This document shows, piece by piece, positions 11,717 through 22,229 of a DNA stretch of 64,000 bases; within the stretch, counting starts at the first letter, position 1, and each line of letters starts with the position of its first letter. The stretch covers positions 875,501 to 939,500 of the forward strand of contig MCGE01000016.1 in the NCBI GenBank assembly GCA_002105175.1, given 5' to 3'. The position numbers and the translations under genes are program-made. Source of the stretch: Absidia repens (Eukaryota; Mucoromycota; Mucoromycetes; Mucorales; Cunninghamellaceae). A model generated the notes under the pieces. That model was given only the letters and a program-made list of their open reading frames with translations. It had not been told where the DNA came from and did no database searches.

Positions 11717-12943
11717 TCAGTTCAATAAGGTATTCTTGGGAGTTAATGAAAGTTTCAAAGTGCTGCCACGACGTCCAGAGATGAGATCTTCCAATTCCTG
11801 TTGTCTTTTCTTCTTTTCCAAATCACGTTCCAATTGGGAGGCAGAGGGTAACGTGGTATCGGATCCATACCGCTGTAGTCGTTTCTTGTTGCCGGCAGAT
11901 ACGGAGGATCGATGATGATGGGGAGGTGTTGTTCCTCCTGATGGTGATGGTGGTGACACATTGTATGTCTTGATTTTAGAATGAGGTCGGAGAGGTGTTG
12001 ATCTACTTTTTTCCAATGTCAATATAGATGGTGAATGATGATGATGATGATGATGTTGATCAGCGGATGAGTGCGAGGAGGATGTCGATGTGGTAGATGA
12101 TGAAGTTGATGCCTTGTTGGCAGGAGACACTTTGGATAATAAAGACGAATTGGTAGAGGAAGGTGCGGAAGGTGATGTTGGGGATGGAATGGAGGCAAGT
12201 GCAGCTGCAACGGCTGCAGCGGAAGGTGATGGTAATGGTGGCGGTTGCTGTTGCTGAATAGTACGATGCCTTTGATGATGTTGTTGTTGTTGATGATGAT
12301 GATGATGGACTGTTGAGGAGCAGGAATGTCTTCGTAAGTTCTTATCATCCTGACATGTTGTATCGTTTTTCCCACTGCCATTCTTCATGGTGGAGGTATT
12401 TGTAGTAGTGGCCGTTGCTGATTTTTTCATTGGTGCAGGACGAGTAGGTGTAGGAGGAAGAGGCGGGAGCGTGGTAGCTGATTGGGTAAAAAGAGCAGGG
12501 TTTGGATGATGGGTATGATGCAGTGAGTGAGATCGACGGCTCCGCGGAGAATGTATGTTTGGGGCTGAAGGTACCGTATCCTTGTTATCTCTTGATGACG
12601 ATGATGGTACCTGTCTAGGATTGCGTCCGTGGCCCATAGGAATAGGTGGCGGTGGTGATAGCGGTTGGTATAGATCATAATACATGGCTGCTGCATCCAT
12701 TGAATTGCTTTTGATTTCAAATGAGGTCCGAGTAGGTGATGCCAAGGAATATATTGTGGTGGAATGTTGCAATACTGGTGAAGATATTTGTGTCAATCTA
12801 TGGTCATGTTGGCCGAGATCTTTGCGGTTACTGTGATGAGGCATGGGTGACACATTGGATTTGGAGTGAAGGATCCGTTTTAGTCTTGACGTTGTATTTT
12901 TGTGATCACTTTTTGTATGATTGGTATTATTGCTAGTCAACAT
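11717..12943 (-). CDS. Orphan low-complexity protein, 408 aa
   Basis: I do not recognise this protein. It is one uninterrupted exon starting at the ATG at 12943. The sequence is rich in Ser, Pro, His, Thr and Gln, with poly-His and poly-Gln tracts (about residues 210-235 and near 300) encoded by CAT/CAC and CAA/CAG repeats. It has no membrane segment or zinc motif that I can see. The last 45 residues differ: they are charged and potentially helical (ERDLEKKKRQQELEDLI), followed by RRGSTLKLSLTPK, which looks like a short functional or phosphorylated motif. An RXXS-type basic stretch also occurs near the N terminus. Composition suggests a disordered regulatory protein. An open frame this long through repetitive sequence supports coding, but function is unknown. 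Confidence 0.75.
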   Translation of the reverse strand: MLTSNNTNHTKSDHKNTTSRLKRILHSKSNVSPMPHHSNRKDLGQHDHRLTQISSPVLQHSTTIYSLASPTRTSFEIKSNSMDAAAMYYDLYQPLSPPPPIPMGHGRNPRQVPSSSSRDNKDTVPSAPNIHSPRSRRSHSLHHTHHPNPALFTQSATTLPPLPPTPTRPAPMKKSATATTTNTSTMKNGSGKNDTTCQDDKNLRRHSCSSTVHHHHHQQQQHHQRHRTIQQQQPPPLPSPSAAAVAAALASIPSPTSPSAPSSTNSSLLSKVSPANKASTSSSTTSTSSSHSSADQHHHHHHHSPSILTLEKSRSTPLRPHSKIKTYNVSPPSPSGGTTPPHHHRSSVSAGNKKRLQRYGSDTTLPSASQLERDLEKKKRQQELEDLISGRRGSTLKLSLTPKNTLLN

Positions 12944-13401
12944 GGTGTTATATATGTATATTTATAAAAAGGAAGGAATAAGAAGAAAAAAAAAAAAAGA
13001 AGAAAGAAAGAGAGGAAGAAGTGGAAAAAAGTAGGCACGGACACAGAATATATAATTTTTTTGCGATCCCCCAAACCCCTTCTTTTAAGCTCCGCGCGCT
13101 CCCATGCTCCCATGCTTTTCGGATGATCATGGCAACGAGTTTGTGTTCATTGAGCAAGTAACCTTAAAAAAAAGAAGGATGACACAGTGGATATAAAAAT
13201 GGCAACAAGAAAATTTTCATTTTATTGGTTTTTTACATTTAAAGAGAGGCAAAAGTAGTTAAATATAATAAAAAGTGACAATAAACTAAATAGATAGTAA
13301 TAAACAGCAATAGCAATATTTCTAATAATATCTTAACTAGCTAAAACCAAAAACTAATAATAATAATAATCTATAACTACAGTAAAACTATAACAGCTAG
13401 T
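12944..13401. other. Intergenic: promoter of orphan gene and 3' end of USP
   Basis: Both flanking genes are on the minus strand. An A/G-rich tract near 12975-13015 lies just upstream of the orphan ORF and reads as pyrimidine-rich on the coding strand. Reverse-strand AATAAA-like signals near 13275-13360 probably end the deubiquitinase transcript. No additional gene is seen. Confidence 0.5.
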
Positions 13402-15890
13402 CTATCGCTTATCCTTTTTTTCTCTAATTTTTCGTCCTATACCCCAGGTTCTTGTCCGAGAAGGTGTTGTTGGTGCAGGAGGAAATGAACCGTTGCTGCT
13501 ACTGGAGGTGTCAGTGGAAAGTGATGTGTTTAAATTCCGAGGTGTTGTTGGTAATGCATCTGTGCTGATCGTCGTTGTTGGTTGAAAATGCGAGGCCCTG
13601 CCTGTGCTTGAATCCAATCCCGAAGGTAATGATTGATTGCCTAGTGGTGATGATAGACCGTTCGGTAAGTATGATGGTGATGATGGTGTCGTTGTGTTTG
13701 CTCGTAATCCATTCCCATTCATATGTTGATAACGATGATTCTGATTGAGGTCGCCATTGCCACTAAAGTTGGTGGTGCCGTTCAGTCCATCATTTGCCAC
13801 ATTCGCGAAGTTGGTTGCAAGATCCACAGCTTGGTAAAACAAAACATAACCGCATCCAGTACCAGGCAAATCACTAAAGTATTTTTGAATATCTTCCTCT
13901 TGGATGTCCTTCAAAAGCAAATGATAATATCGTCAGTCAAAATGTTGAAGAATATAGATCCACTTTCTATGTTACTTACAGTCACTTGGTCATCATCAAA
14001 GAGCATCCACTGTCCATTGCTTTTGATAATCGTCACATAATGACCATGATGAGGTCCACTGTAAGATTATAATAAAAATACATAAATATCAATGTAAAGT
14101 ACATTTAGAAGTGTTTATAGTCACAAATTTACCTTCCAATATGTATCACACAGGCCCACAATTCATATAGTCGATCAGCATCTTCCGTATCATCACACTA
14201 TAAAGAAATAAAGTATGTTTATCCATTTGAACACAAATGACAAAATCATAATAATAAAAATAAAAAAAACAGACCATAAACTTACGGTATTGAATAATCG
14301 AAGTTCAAAAGGGAACACCACCCTATAAGTAAGCTTGATGTATTTTTGAAGTTGTTCTTGATATTTGAATCGTTTCAAATGGAGGGCCAGGATGTTTGGA
14401 AGCTTCTTAATTTTCATTCTTCTTTCCGCTTCCTGAAGACCAGAGCATTCATCACAAAAGTACTTATTTTTATGGCATAGAGTTTCACTGGCAGAGAATT
14501 GGCGTAAACATGAGGTGACAGAAGAGTTCATTTCCACATCGATTGATAAGTCCATGAATGATTCATCCCTGCTGGTTACCTATAATAAATAATAATAAAA
14601 AGTTTGTCAGTATCTTTTTCTCTATGTAGTCTTTAGATGTTCCTTTTCTGTTTATTACCGTTTCACAAGTCAGACATTTTGTTTCGTTTGAAAATACACC
14701 TTCAAATAATTGATGTACCCAAGTGGTTTGAGGACTTGAAGAAGAATCGTCTATTTCCATAAGTAAATAATAAAGAGTGAGTTATTGGACCCTTTTTTTA
14801 TATGCCACCCCTCTACCTTTTTTCTTTCTACCAGTGATTCATTTACCTGTATTTGTATCCACGCTGCCATTAGTAGATGAATGTTGACTATCACGTCCAC
14901 CACCATTTTCCGAACGCTGATCGACACCATTTCCATTTTGATTCAGGACCTTTTTTTGATACTTTTCGACATCTTCAGCAATCGTATTCAACAAATAATT
15001 CAAGAATTCGTGAGCATCTTGGTGCATACTTGACCGAAAGAGTTCTAAAAAAAAAAAAGAGTAAGAAGAGGTCATCTCGTGCCATTGACTTACTTACCAT
15101 TTTCCTTTTTGACCTTGTTGATAAAATTGACTGGGGCAACCACGCCAGTCTTTTTCCTCTGTGTCGATATTTCCCAAAACAAATCCTTCAAGGCGGAAAA
15201 CAAAGTATCCTCCAGACCAGGGGCTAGGTTGACACCGGGGACCTTTTCTGATAAACCGTTGCGGGGTAAGGATTTGCTGGAGATGGCCGGACTTGACGCC
15301 GTAGAAGAAGATTCATTTATCGAGCGCATATTTGTTGACGATGAAAACATGGCCGATGAGTGAGTATGATGCCTTGGGGGACCAGGAGAAGATGATCGAG
15401 ATGAGGAAAAACTATTCATGTTGATACCGTGGTTGGTGCCATTCATCGTTGAAGCAATTGGGGCAGCATGAGGAAAGTTGGCAAGAGAATCTCGGAAAGG
15501 TTTGCAATAATACAAAGCTTGTAGTACAGAGTTGCAATAGCTATTTTCAAAATAAAATAGTACATGAGTAAACCAATAGCAACTAAGCACTGTTGGAAGG
15601 ACGTGAGACACTTACCAAGTATTCCCAAACTAACAAGGTATACATCAAAAAGAAAAGAAAAGAAAAGGATTAGCTATTTTAAGTCTTATTCACTTCTTTT
15701 CTTCAACCTACGTTCTCTAAACCGAAGTAGCGTTCATCTTCATCGTTGATATAATCTTCATGAATCGGTTTTGCTGTTGTGCCCTAAAATACCAAAGAAA
15801 ATGTGAGCTTGGCGGTACCTTTTGCGTCCATGATATATGTAATGGGGTCCTTACAATACCCATCCATTTGAATAAGGAAGTACTGGACAT
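13402..15890 (-). CDS. Ubiquitin-specific protease, USP12/USP46 - CreB - Ubp9/13 type
   Basis: This cysteine protease removes ubiquitin. Family members work with WD40 cofactors and, in Aspergillus (CreB), act in catabolite repression and transporter turnover. Ten exons join in phase into 599 aa. The Cys box reads [20 protein letters not shown] around residues 32-51. Its catalytic Cys (about C41) is split across a 14-nt micro-exon (15629-15616) and the next exon. The His box GPHHGHYV (about 407-413) and the LFDDDQV acidic residues complete the triad. CLTC and CDEC pairs form the zinc-binding fingers. A Ser/Asn/Pro-rich insertion of roughly 70 residues follows the Cys box, and the last 130 residues are Ser/Thr/Asn-rich and probably disordered. 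The start [12 protein letters not shown] fits subfamily N termini. Confidence 0.93.
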
Positions 15891-16539
15891 TGTCTTTAGT
15901 GTTTAATAAGGAACTGCAACGTAATATGGAGAAATAGAGTGGATATATGCAATAAATAGATCAATGGCAAAAGGCCAAAAAATAAAAATAAAAAAAAGGG
16001 AAAAAGGAGAAAAGAAAAAGGTAAAGAGTGGGCTTTAAATTGCCCACCATTCACAAAAAATGGAAATGGATTTCCCGTCGACCTACCAAAAAATGTCGGG
16101 CTTTGAACACCTCCACCAACCAAAAAGTAATAATGGGTCACCGTCCAGCCAGCTAAAAAGGGTGGAGGCTGACAGATATATGCTATTACCGGAAACAAAA
16201 TTTGATGGTGATTGTCGCTGTGCATGAATAGAGTCAGATTCACTTGGCAAGACAGGAAAGTTTCCAGCCAAACCTACTATATGTGCCTAATACTATCTCC
16301 ATCACCATCTTTTCTTTAGACAATTCTTTTTTTAAAGAAACAGAATGTTTATTTCAAATAAATCATAAACGGAGGGAGAGGAGATAATTTAAAAACAGGG
16401 GTGGAAGAAAGAGACTAATAAACTAAGAAAAAGCATGATAAAATCACGTTCTTCGCAGATTGACATGGATAGTGAGATCAAATTTGCGATATTTTCCAAG
16501 AATGTATTCAATTCACCGCTGTCATTGATAGGAAGAGTG
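15891..16539. other. USP promoter region and downstream flank of candidate gene
   Basis: The region lies upstream of the deubiquitinase. A reverse-strand AATAAA is visible near 16350-16360, about 180 bp past the stop of the candidate minus-strand gene that follows. Nothing else convincing is present. Confidence 0.4.
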
Positions 16540-17180
16540 TCAATATGATGCAAGGAGCTTGTAAGGTTCAAATTTGCTCTTAAACTTGAGTTCCAGAGCC
16601 GAAATAGGTTTCCTCTTTTCCAAATCGATCACAATTCTACTCAAATCTTAGTCGGTGCCACTACTTCGGAATAAGTTATAATTATTACATAGCTATTAAA
16701 AATAAAATATCAGCCTACTCACAAAAGATTGATTCATTGTAGACTTACGAAAGGAGATACAAGTAATAATTGTATTTGAAAACCACAACTTGTTTTGGTT
16801 CCTGGCATATCATAGAGAATAATCAGTAATTTTTTATCCTAAAAAACTAGACCGCGAAGGAAAAAAAATTGAAAAAAAAGTCAAACAATATTTCTCAAGT
16901 CTGTGGTTATCGTTATCAACTCACGATCAGATAAAACGCAGAAAATGTACTTGAAAGTGCTTTCCCCAAATAAGGAAGAACTTCAATATATTTTGTAACG
17001 AGAATAAAAATTTAAATTGTGGCAAGGTAATTTGTCCATATGGGTTTAAAGTGCATCGCATAGAACTATATCTTAAATAATGTTTCTCGTTTGTTAGTCC
17101 ACAGGAAAGAGAACAATGGGAAGGTAAAAAACAAAGTTTTGGTCTCTGAGTTTTCAAACACCGAAAATTGTTTTTTTTTC
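16540..17180 (-). other. Candidate unannotated or relic spliced gene
   Basis: Three minus-strand segments join through canonical splice sites in one frame. Segment 16980-16925 encodes LPYLGKALSSTFSAFYLI, 16801-16749 encodes EPKQVVVFKYNYYLYLLS, and 16636-16540 encodes IVIDLEKRKPISALELKF and continues to KLLASY and a stop. Junctions have GTGAGT/CAG and GTAAGT/TAG signals, and an AATAAA lies about 180 bp downstream. A possible upstream coding stretch (QFSVFENSETKTLFFTF) lies at about 17170-17070, but I cannot connect it. I do not recognise the family. It may be a small real gene, a decayed gene, or chance splice sites in AT-rich DNA. Confidence 0.3.
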
Positions 17181-17994
17181 ATAGAAGACCGTTTGTCAAC
17201 GGTTATTTTAGATGTTCTTTGGTAAAAAAAAATAAAAAAAAATGGGACCAATCATTTTCATTCTTTGTGCACACCACATTCAGTTTGGCAGCAGGACAAG
17301 AAAACCCTGTGATCAGTGTAACGAATGCCATTCTTTCGATCAAACTGAATTTCTCTTGAATTTATTTCAAGGGTGCAATATTGTACAGAATTGAAAAAGT
17401 GGATGAATAGTCATGGATGCTGACCACTTATATGAACAATGACTTTTTACCTAGTATCAACTGATGGTAATGCTACCTTTTGATCACTTATATAAGATAT
17501 ACCTCAGCGATACAAATATGCCGATTTCTATTTTCACATGGTGACGCCCATGTGATAAACTATCGTCATTGCTTGCCATGGTATTATAACCAAGCTTTTC
17601 TCCACACACTTTTTATATTCATACAAGATTTCATTTTATAAGAAACAGCTTTATAAGTGTGATTTCTTGCCCATTATATGATTTGTAAATAAAAAATTGA
17701 TAAATTACACTGAAGTAAAACTTCGGCGTTTTAAACAACAAATGATATGCAAATATACAGTAGGCAAAGGTAGGTACATCGGATTGCAGTACAAAAAGTT
17801 GAATGTTAAAAGCCCGCTTCCCAGTATTTTTTTGATCAAGATTTCCCCGCCTATTGCAAGTTCTTTCTTTCCTCTTTCTTTCTTTTTTCTTCTTCTTCTT
17901 TAATATTAAGCTTGCCCCCTCTTTTTTTATTTTTTTTAATATATATTTTATACGCCATTGAAATTACCCCATTACCCAAATCAGGTGTTTAGCA
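17181..17994. other. Spt23-like gene promoter region
   Basis: This AT-rich sequence lies upstream of the Spt23/Mga2-like start. It contains a 10-bp inverted pair (ATTCAGTTTG near 17279 and CAAACTGAAT near 17341) and a pyrimidine-rich tract at about 17865-17940 just before the start codon, typical of strong fungal promoters. No gene is supported. Confidence 0.45.
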
Positions 17995-20900
17995 ATGCCT
18001 TCTTCTTTCGACTCACATTCACGCGATAACACGCAAGCGGGTAAACACACCTCTCCAGGTTCTCATACGGACCCTTCGGAACCAGCTTCTGCATTAGGAG
18101 ACATGGACCATTCTGATCAAGTCATGGATATGTTCTTACAACAAGTGACGGAATACAATACACACCAGCTCGCTTTTGACAACGAATTGACGAATACAAA
18201 CGGTAAAGTCTATATTGCTTATTTTTGGTTACTGCTTATTCAATTTCATAACCTATCTCACTTTTTTTTTATGATAGATCTCAACAACTCTCATTTTTTC
18301 CATACTCAAACTGACCCAAGTGACTCTACACCTCAGGACTTGTCTCATATACTTGGTCTTGAAAATCATTCTCTTACTGATACTCCGACGTCTTCCTCTT
18401 CCTCGACAGTAGCCCCAATCGTTCAGGACCACCAGCAGGCTCTTGAACAAACTGTTAAAGAATCATCATCAATTAGCATTGTTAATGGCAGAAGCTACAA
18501 CAGCAACAACAAAAGAAACGCCAAACAAAAAACAAAAGAGGGCTCTTCACTATTACATGTATGTATTACATTTAAGTAACAAAACAAATGACAAATGCAT
18601 GTCACTCATTCATTTTGTTTATTTGTTTATTATTTTGATAGGTGTTCACCAATCCATTATTACATGCCATTCCGATGCTAGCAAGGAATTGTTTGAACTT
18701 TGAAGATTTTTTAACTCAAGCCGCTGTTCAAGGGTAAGTATCGAAGAAATTTCTACTCTCTTTCTCGACATTAACTCTTCCTTTTTTCTAAAAAAAAAAA
18801 AAAAAAAAAAGTAGGCAAAATGGTTTGCTGGGACCCAAAGATGGCAACAAGATCAATCACGAATTCACATCTCCGGATAGCTTGTTGCTAGACTGTGCTG
18901 GTGATAATCACTCCTTGATGTAAGACACCTCTTCATGAATACACAATATGAAAAAAAAAAAAAAAACGAAATAGTACTCATCTGATTGATCTATGATTAT
19001 CTTTTTTTAAGGTCAAAACATGAATGTCCATGGCATGTGAAAGTGCTGGGCTTACCATCATCTGGTGCAAAGTCGCGGGTGGAAACTCAAATCAAAATTG
19101 TTATCCAGCTGGTGAATTCTACCGGTGATTTGGCAACCACTTGGTCTCATCTGAAACTTCCTGAATATATGGTGGCAAGAGACAAGCTCAAGAAAAGAAA
19201 CCAAAATAAAACGACGACATCTGGTGAAATTCAGCCCAACGACGACAAATCTGATATGACTGACGCTGATGTGCTCAAACTGGAGGCTGCTGTTGTCTGT
19301 GATGGTCATGCCGATAATGAAATCATCATGTGCTCAAGCTGTGTCCATCGTGAGGTAAGTCGCTTGTACTGAGACTTTTAAAGTTATTTACTTACTTTCC
19401 TTTAATTAGCGCAAACGAACGAAGAGAAAACGCGATAATAAGGTCGCCCGTGCCGCCAACAAGGAAGGGTGTGCTGCCAAACTTGCTGCTTTATTTGCCC
19501 ATGAATTGCCTGATTTATCAAACGAAAATGTGATGGCCGAAGAACGAAAGAAAATTCTACTCTTTAATTGCAACGAATACGTGGAATTCAGCAACGGTGA
19601 AGCTACTCTACCGACAAGAGTGACTTGTTATTGCCGTCACCATAGCGAAAAAGTTGGGTTTAGGTAATAAACTTAATTGAAAACAAAGTCGATGTACTAA
19701 CTGTTTCTTTCATGCTATAGAATCGTGTTTACCGTCAAGGATTCCCACAACCATGTCCTGGGTACTGGTCGCTCGCCACCTATTATGATTACTGATGATC
19801 ACAAAAGCTCGAAAATCCAATCCGCAACACCAGCACCTCAAGCACCACCAATCGCAACGAACAGAAAACGGTCTCGAAATGACGATGCATTGACTGATTT
19901 GCAACAGCCTCCATCATCAAAACGAAAAATGCCAAACAATACTGAAGTGGAATCCGATTCTGGGGTCTCAAGTCCTTTCTCACCTACAACTCCCGTATCC
20001 AACACTGATGAAGCAGCAACAGTACAACGACATGATGACGACCGATTCTCAAAATCACCTTCTCCTTGTGAAAGCCAATCTATAGCAGCAGGTTCTGGCC
20101 AACACTATGGCGTTGCTCAAGAAAAGCCTACATCACACAAGCAAACGACCCCTCAAAAATCTGACGCTTCATCTACTTTTATGGACAGCTTACACCAAGG
20201 GGAACTTTATGATTTTCTTAATTCGAATGACTTGAATATGGATAACATTACGCCAATGTCGTCAGTAACATCTCACCATCAACAATTCCTTGACCTTCAA
20301 CAACCTCGGCAACAACATCGATCGTCACCGATAAATCGTCATCGCCATGAACAACGACATCAACAGCCTATGATATCAATGATGCAACAGCAAGAACAGT
20401 TATTGACACACATGTCTCGAAATTCCCTTCAAAACATGTCGAATCGTCGTCGCACAACAGCATCTCATCTACACCAGCAATCGACAAACAGCAACAACAT
20501 GGCGGACAACGTGTATTCCAAGATGCTTCAGAAACGTCAAACGACGGAGAACAACAATACCAAGACCAGCTTGCCTCGGTTGCACAGACTAATTCCCTCC
20601 GAAGGTCCGATCTACGGCGGTTCAGAAGTAACGGTGCTTGGGTCCAACTTTTATGAAGGCTTGACTTGTCTGTTTGGTGAAAATCCCGCCATACCTACAC
20701 ATTGTTGGAGTGCAAATACCTTGCTGTGTATCCTGCCTCCTGCTCTTTCGGCTGGACCTGTGGTGGTGTCTTTCAAAGAACATCCTCTCATGTTAGAAAG
20801 TCAAGATGTGGTGCTGTTTACCTACTTTGATGAAAGCGATCGTGCTTTGATGGAATTGGCTCTGCAAGTGGTTGGACTGAAAACGATGGGGAAGGTCGAA

Positions 20901-21854
20901 GATGCTCGTCAAATTGCCATGCGGATTGTCCAAGGGGGCGGCAAAAGTCACCAACGTCGAAGCAACTCTCACCGAAGTTCTTCCTCCACCTCAAAAACAA
21001 CAACGACAACAACCAGAATAGTGGCAACGGCTCGACGTGTATCCTATCGCCATTTTTTGACAGCAAAAGCAGCAAAAGCAGCTTATGACAATGCACATAT
21101 GCTGTTTTATACACGATTAGAAGAACAAGTTATTGCAGCATTGGTGGCAGCCAACAGTATGAAAAACGATGATGATGTGAATGATGCTTCTCGTCTTTGG
21201 ATCAAGAATTGCATCTCGCTTACCAACGAAAACCAACATACCCTATTGCATTTGGCAGCTATTCGAGGATATGATCGACTTGTCCGTATTCTGGTTCACC
21301 TGGATTGCGATGTAGACCAGACTGATCGAAATGGGTTTACTGCTCTTCATTTTGCTAGCTGGACTGGTAAACTACCGATTGTCAACGTACTCTTGGACAG
21401 AACCGACTGGCGTATTGAAACTGTCACGGGCAAAACAGCATTACAATTGGCATTTGATGCGGGTCATCATAACGTGGTGGCTTTATTCCGACAAAAATCC
21501 TACCAACAACAACAACAACAACAGCAGCAACACGAACTTGTTGACACTGACGCTCATTATCCTTCTTCATTACCTTTATCCTATCGCAAACGATCCACAA
21601 GCAGGGCGTCATCTACTTTATCCTACACCACGACTACCTCCTCGTTGTCATCATCATCATCATCCATGGTCCGTGTGCCGTTGATCGATATCCTTCCTTC
21701 GTCAGCTGCTGTGTCCTCCGCTAAATCAATTTTACCGGAACAGCTCTTCAACATGCTCTCTTCCGTGTATATTATCTCCATTAATACACCATGTGTCCAA
21801 CAACTCAGTCAGTCTGTCAGTACCGTTTATACCTCCATGCTGGATCCATTTTAG
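17995..21854 (+). CDS. Spt23/Mga2-like transcription factor (IPT/TIG and ankyrin)
   Basis: Yeast Spt23 and Mga2 are ER-membrane-anchored factors, cut loose by ubiquitin/proteasome processing, that control the Delta9-desaturase gene and membrane saturation. Seven exons (17995-18202, 18278-18558, 18642-18733, 18815-18919, 19012-19354, 19410-19663, 19721-21854) give 1138 aa. An acidic, Ser-rich N terminus precedes the family's N-terminal DNA-binding-type region (about 228-430: HECPWHVKVLGLPSSGAK, then RKRTKRKRDNKVAR). An IPT/TIG domain begins near 711 (IPSEGPIYGGSEVTVLGSNF). Ankyrin repeats lie near 927-1010 (TLLHLAAIRGYDRLVRIL, TALHFASWTGKLPIVNVL). The C terminus is Gln/Ser-rich, and I see no clear hydrophobic anchor of 18 or more residues, unlike yeast Spt23/Mga2. 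It may therefore be soluble or use another membrane link. Confidence 0.9.
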
Positions 21855-22184
21855 AACCCTATCTGCCCAACTTTTGCCTTTAGTTTAGTCTCTTCTTTCC
21901 TTTTCACCTTTTTTTTTATTTTATATTCTTTATGATCGTTTGGAGCCCTTCCTCCCTTTTTCTATGTATACATGCTCTTTATCTCTCTCTCTCTCTATCT
22001 ATCTATCTTTTTATTTTGTTCGCTTTATTTAATTTTATTGACCCAATAAATCTTTTCTTTGCTTTATTTAATTTTATTGACCCAATAAATCTTTTGTTGT
22101 TATTTATTATATTTCCTTCACTGTCAAGCAGGTCGATGAACGGAGGTTGAAATAGCAACGTATTTTCGAACAGGTTGGGGATAT

Positions 22185-22215
<31 letters not shown>

Positions 22216-22229
22216 GTTCTTTACCAAAA
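21855..22229 (+). terminator. 3' region of the Spt23-like gene with duplicated poly(A) signal
   Basis: A 39-bp unit (GCTTTATTTAATTTTATTGA then CCCAATAAATC) occurs twice in tandem at about 22022-22098, so the AATAAA signal is duplicated. A T run of about 27 at 22189-22215 and a short leader then precede the DDI1 start. The DDI1 promoter must lie in this compact interval. Confidence 0.6.
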
